Origin: Paraescarpia echinospica | Lineage: Eukaryota > Annelida > Polychaeta > Sabellida > Siboglinidae | Length of the DNA: 64,000 nucleotides | Reading direction: 5' to 3' | Assembly (NCBI GenBank): GCA_020002185.1 | Contig: CM034535.1 | Span: 70,116,228-70,180,227, forward strand | In this document: piece by piece, positions 25,876 to 37,800 of the stretch | Layout of the letters: the number at the start of each line of letters is the position of its first letter | Position numbering within the stretch: the first letter of the stretch is position 1 | Position numbers and translations under genes: made by a program | The notes under the pieces: generated by a model | Database searches by the model: none | The model's input: the letters and a program-made list of their open reading frames with translations, nothing else | What the model was told of the DNA's origin: nothing

Positions 25876-28800
25876 TACTTCATTTAAAAACAATTAAGAT
25901 AGTCAAGTCATGAGCTATATTAATAATTATAGAATAAATAAGTTATGTAATATATATATATATATACATATACAGTTATATATATACACACATATATATA
26001 TATATTTATATATATATATATTAATAAATAAATGAACTAAGATCATTATAAGCATAATTAAGTTAACTAAATTTATGCTAGACCAATTAGGCTAAAATGT
26101 ACTCTAAAACAAATAAATACACAAAACAAATATAGAAATCAATATGTTAAGCAGTACGCTTATAACAGCTGAAAGACCTGGATTCCCACTGCTAACAGCA
26201 GAACGGTGTGCTCTGGCTAAACTAAGATGGAGTGGTGTGCCACCCAGGAGGACAGCAAGAGGTCAAACTGACCTAGACATCTAAGTAAATCAAGTACAAC
26301 TTCTTGTGTAGTGACCCACCCGTACAGTCGGGCACCCAGCTGCGAGGATGCCACGTGCCGCCATAGACACAGATGTACATCTGTGGGTCAACCACAAAGT
26401 CCATGCCATTGGTGCCCACAGGACACCGAATGTCGCAGGCATAGCCAGTTGCCAGATAGCCTTGGATGGTGGCGCTACAGGACTTCTGACCTCCCTCAGG
26501 GAGTCCCAGACTCCAGTCAGGACAACCAGCCGCTGAAACATTCACAACCAACTTGTCAATACATAATATTTGCTGAAACATTCTCAACCAACCTCTCAAT
26601 AAACAGTACTCGCTGAAACATTCACAACCAACTTTTCAATATACAATACTCACAGAAACATTCACTACCAACCTCTCAATAAACAATACTCGCTGAAACA
26701 TTCACAACCAATGTCTAAGTATACAATACTTGCCGAGACATTCACAACCAACTTCTCAATAAACAATACTCACTGAAACATTCACAACCAACTTCTCAAT
26801 ATACAGTACTCACTAAACCGTTCACAACTAACATTTCAATATTCAGTACCCGCTGAAACATTCACAAACAACTTCTCAATATACAGTACTCACTGAACCA
26901 TTTACAACTAACATTTCAATATACAGTACTCACTGAACCATTCACAACTAACATTTCAATATACAGTACTCACTGAACCATTCACAACCACACAATATTC
27001 GCCACCTCATGGACTTCTTCACCATGCATCCAGAACATCTCCCCACCTCTGCCATGGTGAACAATCGGAGGATTAGGTAGTGCCTTCTGAACAGAGCTGT
27101 ATTATGCTATTAAGTTGGGTTATCATGATTATCTTAAAAGTTTAAATGTATGAAGTTATTTCTGCTGAAGAGAATATTTACAACATATTATTTGCTAGCA
27201 TATGAAACATTTAAAATGCATTGGTATTTTGTTTATTTCTGGAGCTTTTTAGGAGGGAGAGATATTCATGATGGGGGTTTATGCTCTAGGTCATCTTACC
27301 CCTCGTTCTAACAAGGGGAAGATGCCCTAGGGAAGATACACTGCCACACTGGCCCACAGGCATAGTTCAACTGTTAGACATCACGTGTTGCGAGTATTGT
27401 ATAATATAATTGTGCCGAGACTCTCAAAAGTACACAGCTTCAACGTGCCTAAATGGAAGTATTACGTACAATTCAGTCATGTGTAGTAAGAGATGATTCC
27501 TTTAGTGTTGATACAAGTAGCTTTTATGACTTGCTTTGTAGCTCAAGTGCCCTGCCTTACAATGACAAGTCGGCTGCATGTGGGAAACTGACCTACAACT
27601 ATAGTTAAACTTTTAGTCATCAGATGTTGTGAATATTGTCTATAAAACAATTTCACAACAACCAAGTTCTCAATACACAAATACTTGCATCAGTAAAGAT
27701 GCATTTCAGCTCCACCACTGCCAAAACAATGCCAGAATGACAACATGTTCTGTGATATTTCAGGGGCTCAAATCAGTGGATATGTCAATATTATAAAAGA
27801 TAAAGCTAAACAAGGTGTGACAATGGACAAATCTAGTCTATGCTGTTGTTGGACTTTATTGTTTTGTAATGGCTAAATTAACTTGTTAATAAATGTATAA
27901 TTGTTAAAAATCAATGGTAAAAACAAAATAATAATGTCCTGCATTGAAATAAAATATCCAGAGATGGTCTGCTAACAACGTGGAAAAATGTCAAGTTGAG
28001 AATAAGGTAAATGTGACGAGTATGACATTTACAAAGAGTTGTGCCATTGGGTGTGTCAACTGAACGTTACTTTCCACTGCCTAACAAACTGAAACACTGG
28101 AAAACCCCGGCAAAATGATGAATGGCCTTGTTGCACCTGGAATCATCTTTCTTCTAATCACTCACTACAGAATGTCTCTTAACTGGTGGTGTTTTACTAT
28201 ATGGACAGCTCTGTGATATTATTACTTGTTCTGGCTGCCTACGATGCCAATGTTTGTAACTTCACTACAAATACATTTCATCCAGCATCCCAAATTAAAT
28301 CAGGTGGTGGCTAAAAGTGTTGACAATTTAACAACGGAAGTACAAATTTTTGATAACTGTACATTTTTATTTTAAATCTAGATTCACCAAATTTTCACTA
28401 CTACAGCTTTGAAATGCTTAAGCTAATGTTAATGCAACTGGACGGACACATGCGTAATGGAAATGTGACATCAACAAACAAATGTAAGCAACACAAGAGA
28501 ACTGGTCTCTTCCACCCTCTAAGAGACTACCTTGTAAGCTCCCTAAGGGACTGTCTCATAAGTCAGCAAAGTGCAACAAATGTAATGCGTTTAGTATTCT
28601 CTCAAACCAACCCCACCCACATGTGATGTGGACTTGTGATATGTACAATCCAAAATGGCTATTAGCACATCACATGTTTCAGTCACTTGTGGTGCCATTG
28701 TACGAGTTGATCTTCCCCAAGAAATGTGATCACCAAACCACCCCGCTCTACATAATGCTGAACATATTTTGTGATTTTGAAAACATACACGACCATCTCT

Positions 28801-31800
28801 AAATCACTCTGTGCACAGGTAAATAATGTTCCCAAATGCAGGTTCTGTTGCCACTTACACTACACATGCAGCAGGCAGACACAAGCAACAAACAAAATGA
28901 AACTAATAAAGTCTGTAACCTCCCAAAACAGAACCTAGTGTTGTCATGCAGTGCCTCTGACATTCTGTCAACTTAAACACCCCCACGCTCATTTAGCCCC
29001 CATAAATCAGGTTTGTTGATGTTCAAATTTGAAGTGTAGGCCTACTTTTGCCAAGATCACAGAAAGAATTTACTTAGAACGTTAGACTTGGTAACTTGTG
29101 CAAACGTGTGAACAGAGTGTGAATAGACAGATGCAGAGTCATTTTGCCTTTGCTTCACCAAATGCTGACCATATCTGGTCAAAACAATTAATAGGATGAT
29201 TCCACCGGAATGAAATATCAAATTTGCGCAAGTTAGCATGTCATAGCAGACAGGTTCAATTTTTTTGTTAAATGAGACATGCAAAAAATGCAATATTAAT
29301 GGAACCTTTCAATATGGTATCTTTGATTAAAGACCTTTACATACTTATATAGATAGGTGACTGTTAGGGTTGAATTTGACATGACCACATTGTGCTTACA
29401 ACAGAAAATGTCACAACAAGGTGAATAGATCTGGCAAACAAAATAAAAAAGCATATAGCAGTAATGAAACAAATTCAACTGAGCCTACGAGAAGCAGTGG
29501 TATATGGCAATGTAATGTGACATTGGTTGCCAGTGCTAGCAAGCAAACACCTTCTAAACCATCTTGCAAACAATGCAACCACGAGCAGACAAGCACCATA
29601 TTTACATGGCCACGGACATATATTCTCATAGATGACACCTTTATTTCTAATGTTCCATCCGCAAGGCACCTAGACAATGTTCTGGCTTTTTAAACACTGC
29701 ATTCTCTTCCTTGTGGTTTTAGTACTCCAGCAACAGTGGCATCACTGCACAGCAACAGTGGCATCAGTGGCCACAGCAACAATGGCATCAGCAACAGTGG
29801 CATCCCAGTGCAGCAAACGAACGTAAGCAATCGGCAGTGATCAGCATGCTGGTGAACATCAAGCATTCACCTGCCTTCAGTTACTGCCTAAAGAGATCTT
29901 ACTCCCATAGCACATGTTGAAAATGAAAACTCTAGTAAATTTAACGCAGTGAAGTTCGACTGTTACTGTAAGTTTCAGTCAACAATTTGTTTTTGTGTTC
30001 TCTTCCATTTCACAAGTGTAAGTTTATACACAGGCATGTATTGCATTTGTTTAATGCTCTCATCAAAAAAGCCTGTTAAAAATAATTAAACACTCAAAAT
30101 AATCGAGTCCAGAAGGCAAAATTAAAAATAACACTTGTTAAGCAAGTTAGTAATTTTAGTAACTCACACGAAAATGAGTTTGGTAAGGTAGAATAATGTT
30201 TACACATCAGGTAGAAAAGTAAAAAGAATTTGGTTTGTTTTCAGACTAGTATTGAGTAAAATCGGGCAGAGAATTTGAGCGCAATGTTCACAGCTGACAA
30301 AACAATTCAATCTCACCTGTTTCCATGCAATTACTCAGGTCTAGGCCCCACATTGATATGTTGAATGGCCCGTTTGTGACGTTTTCTTGCACGTACTGTG
30401 AATTTATACAGCCTATAAAGGGCAGCATAGCCAAAACGTCTTAACAACAATGTTTATTCTTATCACTGCTCAAAGCCATGTTACCTATAGGGAAATTTGG
30501 TGTCGTAAATTATTACATACAATAATAATTTAATACAAATAAATCTTGGAAATTTTTAGATCTCTAAATGTTAATAAGCCATGTTTTATTGTAATATATT
30601 AGAGTGAATAAATAGGTTAGTCAAGAAATTTTTTATCTGTAAGACGTGTTAAAGAAATAGATTACTAGTATACAAATCATCCACTGTTACAAACAGTAAA
30701 TTAACGTAAGATGTTAAAATATAAAATGATATGAATGCCAGATAAGAATTAATTCCTACAAAACTACAAACTGCAAAATACTAACTTGTTAGTTTCATTC
30801 GAAAAACGAATACCACTTACGTTCGGCTTGATAGAGGAACGAACATGATGCTTTGTTCCCCGAGCTGTCCCACGCTGTCACCGTTACCATGACAATACGA
30901 TGAATAAAGATGGCTGTCCCATTGGGTGGATCGAACTCGACTCTGGCCACGGCTACATTGTCAGTGACAGCGATGTCGGGCCAGTGAGCGTCCACTTGGA
31001 GGTCAGTTGAGTTGAAGTAGTCATATGTAACAGCCGGTGGACACTGTAGGCGTGGAGCACTGACGTCTGGAACATGTACAGGGAAAGAAGTTAACCCTTC
31101 AGATCTTACAGGGTTTTTAAAGAGTGCCCTCATCAGAAACATGTTTAAAATCATTTGGTTTTTTTATTATCTGGAAGGGGGCGCCACACACACACAATGA
31201 TGCAGTTGCTTGGCTGTGTTTGGGTAGTGTGTTTGGCTGATTTGTGGCATCCATCTGCTGCCGGTGTCATATGAAATATGGACCCGGTGATATTTGAACA
31301 CAAGGGTCCAAATATCATCATGATATATGGACATGCTCTATGATAAAAGTACCCGTCCTCCCAATTGTCAAGTAACATGTACAAAGTCAAAGATTTCATA
31401 GCCAAATATAAGAATAATAATGTAAATTCCAAGGATTTCATTGTAGGCTGCTTTTTAGGCTAGTTTCTGATTTAAAAAAATTCTAACATAAATCCTGGGT
31501 CCAAATATCATATGAAATTTGGACCTGCAGGACAGTCTTATGATGTTGCTTGGACTCTTCATATAAGGATTTCTTATTTGGGCACTTACCAATCTCATAT
31601 TTCACTATGATACTTTGACCCGTGTGTTCAAATCCAAATATGAGATTAGTGTGTGCCCAAATGTGTATCCCCTTTTAAAAAGTACAACATTTTTGGATTT
31701 TGACCCACGGGTCCAAATATCATAGCAAAATATAGACCCCCACCTCTGAGACTAGTGAGAACCCAACATTTGTACCCCCTTTTAAAAACTATAACATTTG

Positions 31801-34800
31801 GATTTTGACCCACTGGTCCAAATATCATAATGAAATATGGACCCCCATCTACCTCTGAGAGTAATGAGTGCCCAATATTGTTTCCTTTAAAATTTTTTTT
31901 TAAGTATTTGGACCCATTTTATATCATAACAAAATATGAACCCCCCACCTATGACATTAGTGTGATATCTATGACAGATATTACCCGGGTACAAATCTCA
32001 TCTGACACCGGGTTTGGTCAATGTTTGGACTATTGTGTCTATATATTCTGTAGTATCCAGGCCTTAGAATCACTCCATGCATTTCACACTTCACAGCCTA
32101 GCAGATCTATTTATTCTGACACAAATTAAACTTTGCTGGGAAGTATTCAGCCACTCTACAATTACTAGACTATATATATATATATATATATATATCCGTC
32201 ACTGTCTGTGTTCAGGTAGTCATCTGCACTGAGTGAACCGAAGCATTAATGTAGAGTGAACGACCATATCGTCTTGACTGAGAGAGTGACTTTCTAATCA
32301 CTGTCATGTTTACATGTACTTACCCTTGAGAGTGACGTGAAATGTACAGTTCTTTTCATTGCCTGCCTGGTCTCTTGCAGTGTAGGTGAAAGTCGTGTTC
32401 TACAAACATCAGAACCTTCAAAACATCTTCTATGTTGTCAACGTCAAAGCACAGCAGTAACATTTTGCAACTTCAATATTCATAACTACATTCTCAACAA
32501 AACATCCCACCTCTCTGTAGTATGTGTTATTGGGTAGTAATCTTAGTGGATGAGATGTCTGGTGAAAATCTTTTTAATAGGTTTTTGTCTATTACAATAA
32601 TTTATAAATGGTATTTATATCTATCATCATCTTCATTTGTCAGCCGGGACTGGAGCATAGATGAGCCGTTTCCATATTGGTCGATCGTTCATCAGGGATG
32701 GAATGCATGTCTCTTCAATATCAAGGTTTTCGCAGATCAGCTTGGTGTATGTTTTCTTCTGTTTCCCTCATTTATATCTGTATCTCTCATATTATATATA
32801 GTGTGGGCCTTTTTTAGAATGTACAAGCTCAGTAAATGGGGCAATGTCTCAATACCTCAACTGGCCCACAGTTAATTGAAAAAGTTTTCATTTAATAATT
32901 CTCATGTTATCTGGTTGGATATAAATATGTCAGGTTATTTTGACCAGCCTCTGATGCCTACAACACATATCTGGTGTTGTGGTGCGTAATATCTGGTATC
33001 TATATACTGACATATGCTCACACCCTCAAACCCATAATTAAATTACAAATTATGCACCAATCACCTGAAATATAATTTGTGTAGCCTTCTAGAGTATCTT
33101 GAATTATATGAAAAGATAAGTAAGCTTTTGCATAGTGCAGTATCCAGTCCTTAAGTGCTTTACGCTTTACTCCCTCACAGACCTGTTCAATCGGACACTA
33201 TCTCGACTTCTCTGGTAAGCAGTTGTACATATCACCCCTACAAGACCTCCGTACCTCTCTGACAATGTAGGGCGGTTCAAGAGATGGTGGTGAGGTGGTC
33301 ACTGTTGGTTCAACCCCAGAGTTGTCTGTGGCGATTGGCACCGTGTAGCTGACTGTGGCAGTGCCGTCTGAGCCCACAATGACCTCCATGTCAGCCGGAC
33401 AGTGAATGAACACTGGTCGCTCCATATCTGTAATGTACATATTTGTATAATTTTAACCCTCTCAAGGCCAGATTAATGCAAATCTCTGCCTGCTATTGAA
33501 TCCTATTAAATCAACTTGCTCTCTGCCTGTAATGTGCGTGATCATTGTATAATTTGTTATGTATTTTATATGTATTATGTTCACACCCATGAAACGGCAT
33601 TATCACCAGATTTGGTAGAGTACAGATAAAGTTAGCATTATTAATTTGAGAAATGCTAACTTATTTAATAAAATTTATTTATAAATGTGTTCACCCCGCT
33701 TCAAGGAAAATATATTATCTGGAATTATTCAACACACCAGACTGCAACATTTTGAATATTTTGGTCTTGGCTAATTGTAAGAATACAAATATTTATTTAG
33801 TAATACAGTAGTATAATTATTTTATGACAATTTCACAAACATTAAAAAATACGGCATCGGGTTGTTATTGAATGTAGGAGTCTTTTTACATCTCACCTAC
33901 ACATCTTGGTACCGAACCATTCCAGTAAGGAAGCGGCGTGCCCTGCGGGCTGACTGTGACACCAGGTATCACTGTGGCATCACTTGTACTTTGGTCCCAG
34001 GGAGCAGCACCTACTGCCCTCTTCCTTCGCGATTCTGAATACAAAGTTTCATCCTCAGTCTATAGACTCAGTTTTATCACCAATGCGTGGTGCATTAGGC
34101 CAGAGCAAGTGGGATGAAGTACAATTGATTCAATAAACGTTTGAATGTTTGTGTTAGCAATATATACCAGACTTTGTATAGTGCCGTAACAACTACATAT
34201 TCGGATACATAAAAATAATTAACTTCTCAGCTGTCTGAAAAAATACGTTACAAAAAGTTACTGTTGGTGTCATCAAACATCATCACTATGTCCTGTATTT
34301 ATTCGAACACGTAAACATTATAGGTGTTTGAAAGCATACAGTACAGAAAATAATTATTTCGTGTACGTTTTTGCGGTGTCTGAAGATATAGTCATTATGG
34401 TACAATTAAAAAGTTAACCTCTGGAATGGAACAGACTTTACTTTAAGGTATTTCTATTGTTGTATCCAGTACATCGCAGTTTGCCTACGTCACAATCACA
34501 AAATTGTGCATGACCTCCGTCAAGCCTTGCTTTTACAAACAATGTTGATAACGGTTATATACATGAACTACATTACTACTGCTGCATGACATCTCATTAA
34601 TCAAACATTCCCACATACAGTTGTCACTTTAAAGTTTGCCGTATGTTTCTGTCATAAAGAAACACTTTTAGGACCAGCATTTCAACAAAATGTACGATGG
34701 AATGTCCGATACGACAACGTTATCAGCATCCATTTTTTGATCACTTGAGAGAGAGGTTTTGCTGGGTAATCGGTCACGTGAAGGATAGGTCAATTGTCTC

Positions 34801-37800
34801 TAGTGTTGTGAAGCCACAATAAGTTGACAGGAAATAATGTATGAACTGACGTGTGAATGGGTTGTTGGGCACGTCACGGTTGCAGCTGCTGCCCTGGCAA
34901 CAGTAGTAGCAGACAGCGGACATTCCCTGACAGTTGGACGGGTTGTTGCTGGCGGCGTTGTTCTCACACGCCTGTCGCTGCTTGCACCGCTTGCTCACGT
35001 TCATCGCAAAGTTCTTGAATCGCAACTCCATCTCACACGACTCCTGGCAGAACAGAAAAGATTCAATGGTCAATTTACTAGAACATCACCTGTCACCTTG
35101 TACTGCCAAGTAGGGCCACACTTGGTGACTCTCCAGCACAGCCTCTTCCATTCTCACTTTGATGTTGCCTGGCTAAGTTGTTCTAGCGTCACTCTCGTTT
35201 CTTTTAAATTTTGTCTAGCCACCTGGTTCTGGATCGACCTCTTTTTCTTTTTTAGGACAGTTAAAGACAATTACTGAAAAACGTAAGAAGACAGTTTACC
35301 CAACAGAAAGAGTCACTAATAGAAAATCAAATTTCACAAACCTAATGGCAGGCAGAGAATTAAATATGGCTTGAAATGAAAAGAAACAAACGACATAATT
35401 GTGTGGGAGGTTGTGACACTAATGTCACCAGACATGGCACCTAATGAAGACGTCTTTAGCAAGTACGTCTCAGGATGTATGAACATTTTGATCACTGAAG
35501 AGAGAGAAAGGCAAGTTCTTCTTAGCACAAACTAGGATGCGTTCAGCCATCCTACACAAACACACCATAGACTTCAATTATATATATTGTTTTACATTCG
35601 TTTACATGGCTAAGTGAACATAATAAACATGGCCATAACATAAGTGCGCATAATCATCAGATGCTGTAATAATCTTGTATAAAGGTATTAACAACACAAA
35701 AACGAATTGTATCTAGCACACCTAATGTAATTTGTACTATCACCAAACTACATGAATACACTGGACTTGCCTGGTTGCTGGCACACTGAACTAGGCCACC
35801 TGCATTGCATTGGTCGTTAGAACCTGCGTTCTGACACGTGTAGCATGACAGCCCACTAGATGCCGTCGCTGCTACTGTAGTTGCTGCGCTTTGTGTACTG
35901 GTTTCAGCGACTGGACAGAATAAGAACAAGTGACAGTGCAAACCTGTGTTATGGTATCAAAATATAAAGTAAAACTGAGATTAATAATAATATTTTGTAT
36001 CCGTATTCTAAAATTCCTTTTCCATTATGTAAACATTTAAAGGAGGCTGTCTGCTCCTAGTTTTTCATTTATTAGTTAATACTATGATAACTATGATGAA
36101 TGTACACTGCCTGCCAAATTGTGTTTAGTAAGCCCATAACAATGTTCACAATTTGGAAGATACACCCCCCGAGAATGTTCAAATAGTAAACAAAACATCT
36201 AGTTTCAAAACAAACTTTATTGGTAATACGGCCGAGTCAAGCTGAACATTGTTGCACATCAATGGACTGCAATGTCCTTTGATGTTCAACAATTTCCCAT
36301 TTTTCCATGTTCAACACAGCAGACTTCCTGTTACAAATTACTACTCTGGCGAATTCTCCCTTTAATGACAGATTTTCTAAATACACAATATAAATACATG
36401 CAAAGGTACTCACCAGTTGTTGACTGTCCTATTGTTGATTGTTGTGTTGTTGACTGTCTCATTGTTGATTGTTGTGTTGTTGACTGTCCTATTGTTGATT
36501 GTTGTGTTGTTGACTGTCCTATTGTTGATTGTTGTGTTGTTGACTGTCCTATTGTTGATTGTTGTGTTGTTGACTGTCCCATTGTTGATTGTTGTGTTGT
36601 TGACTGTTCCATAGTTGACAGTTTTGTTGACAGTTGCCCAGCTGTTGTCAGGGAGGATTTCACCGGAATGTTCTGTTTCATCTCCTCTGTGTCCAGTCTG
36701 CACTGTAGTGGACTGCAGTCTGTCAAAGTTGTCATTACACTTATTATTCACAGTCCAGACATTCTTGGTTACTACTAGAATGGAACCTCACTATTAAGGT
36801 CACCCTTGGGACTGGACAGAAGTGACCTGAATAGCGAGGTGACCTTATTAGTGGAACTAGTTTTCAATACTTTACTCTTACAGAAATCATTTGGGACTAA
36901 TTTCCTATAATTTACTGTTATGGAAATAAACCGGGACTGTCCTAGTATGACCCTAACTGCAAGGTGGCTGTATTACTGAGGTGACCATAGAGCGAAGTTC
37001 AGCTGTTCAAATGAGTAAGATATTCTTGACCATGATACCTGAGAGTACGTATCCTGACTTGGTGCACTGGAATTGAACCACTATGCGGACAGGGAACTTG
37101 TCAGGTCTCGCCAACATCTGGCCGTGTGTAGGATCACTTAGGGTCTCACAGCCGGGGGTAGCTGAAACACAACACAATAGAATCCACCTTCAACACACTC
37201 TCAGTAGAATCTACTTATAATCAAGCTAGCGTATGTATGCCTGAAGGTTAAAGTTTACCTCTTAGTCGGCTTGAACCTCGAGCGCCAAACTTTCAGGGAT
37301 TAATCTATGACCCCTAGAATAGGACGTAAAACCTATATCTTCTCAAAATACCCAGTATATCTCAAGATTCTCACCTTTTATGGGGTAAATCAGTTGTGTG
37401 GAACATAAAACGTAATATGCGCATAATACGTAAGACGTAACCTAAACAATTTTGTGTTTTCTAACATTTAGTAAATATTACTATCACGACTGTCATCCAC
37501 CAAGACATCCCATCAGGTGACGGACATTTTTGCTAGTAATAATAATAAGGTCACTTCATTTGCGTCTAATCCTTAGAAACCAAGCTGAGGCGTGCATCAA
37601 GACAAAAGGGTTGGTCAATCTCAATCTCTTAAGCAGTATTCCAGCTGTAAACAGATGGGTCAAGGTGCTACGGAGCTACGGTGGATAAGCAATTAAGGTT
37701 GTAAAGACAAGTTTTTAAATGACAGCGGATTTGTGTAGTATCTCAACTGATCTAACACTAACAGGGAGCATATTCCAGAGTTGGTGCAGCAACAGAAAAA

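Noticed and set aside
36272..36778. Plus-strand open frame of Val-Val-Asp-Cys-Pro-Ile repeats
   Set aside because: It is the antisense of the Ser/Thr-rich exon, which keeps frame with its neighbours on the minus strand.
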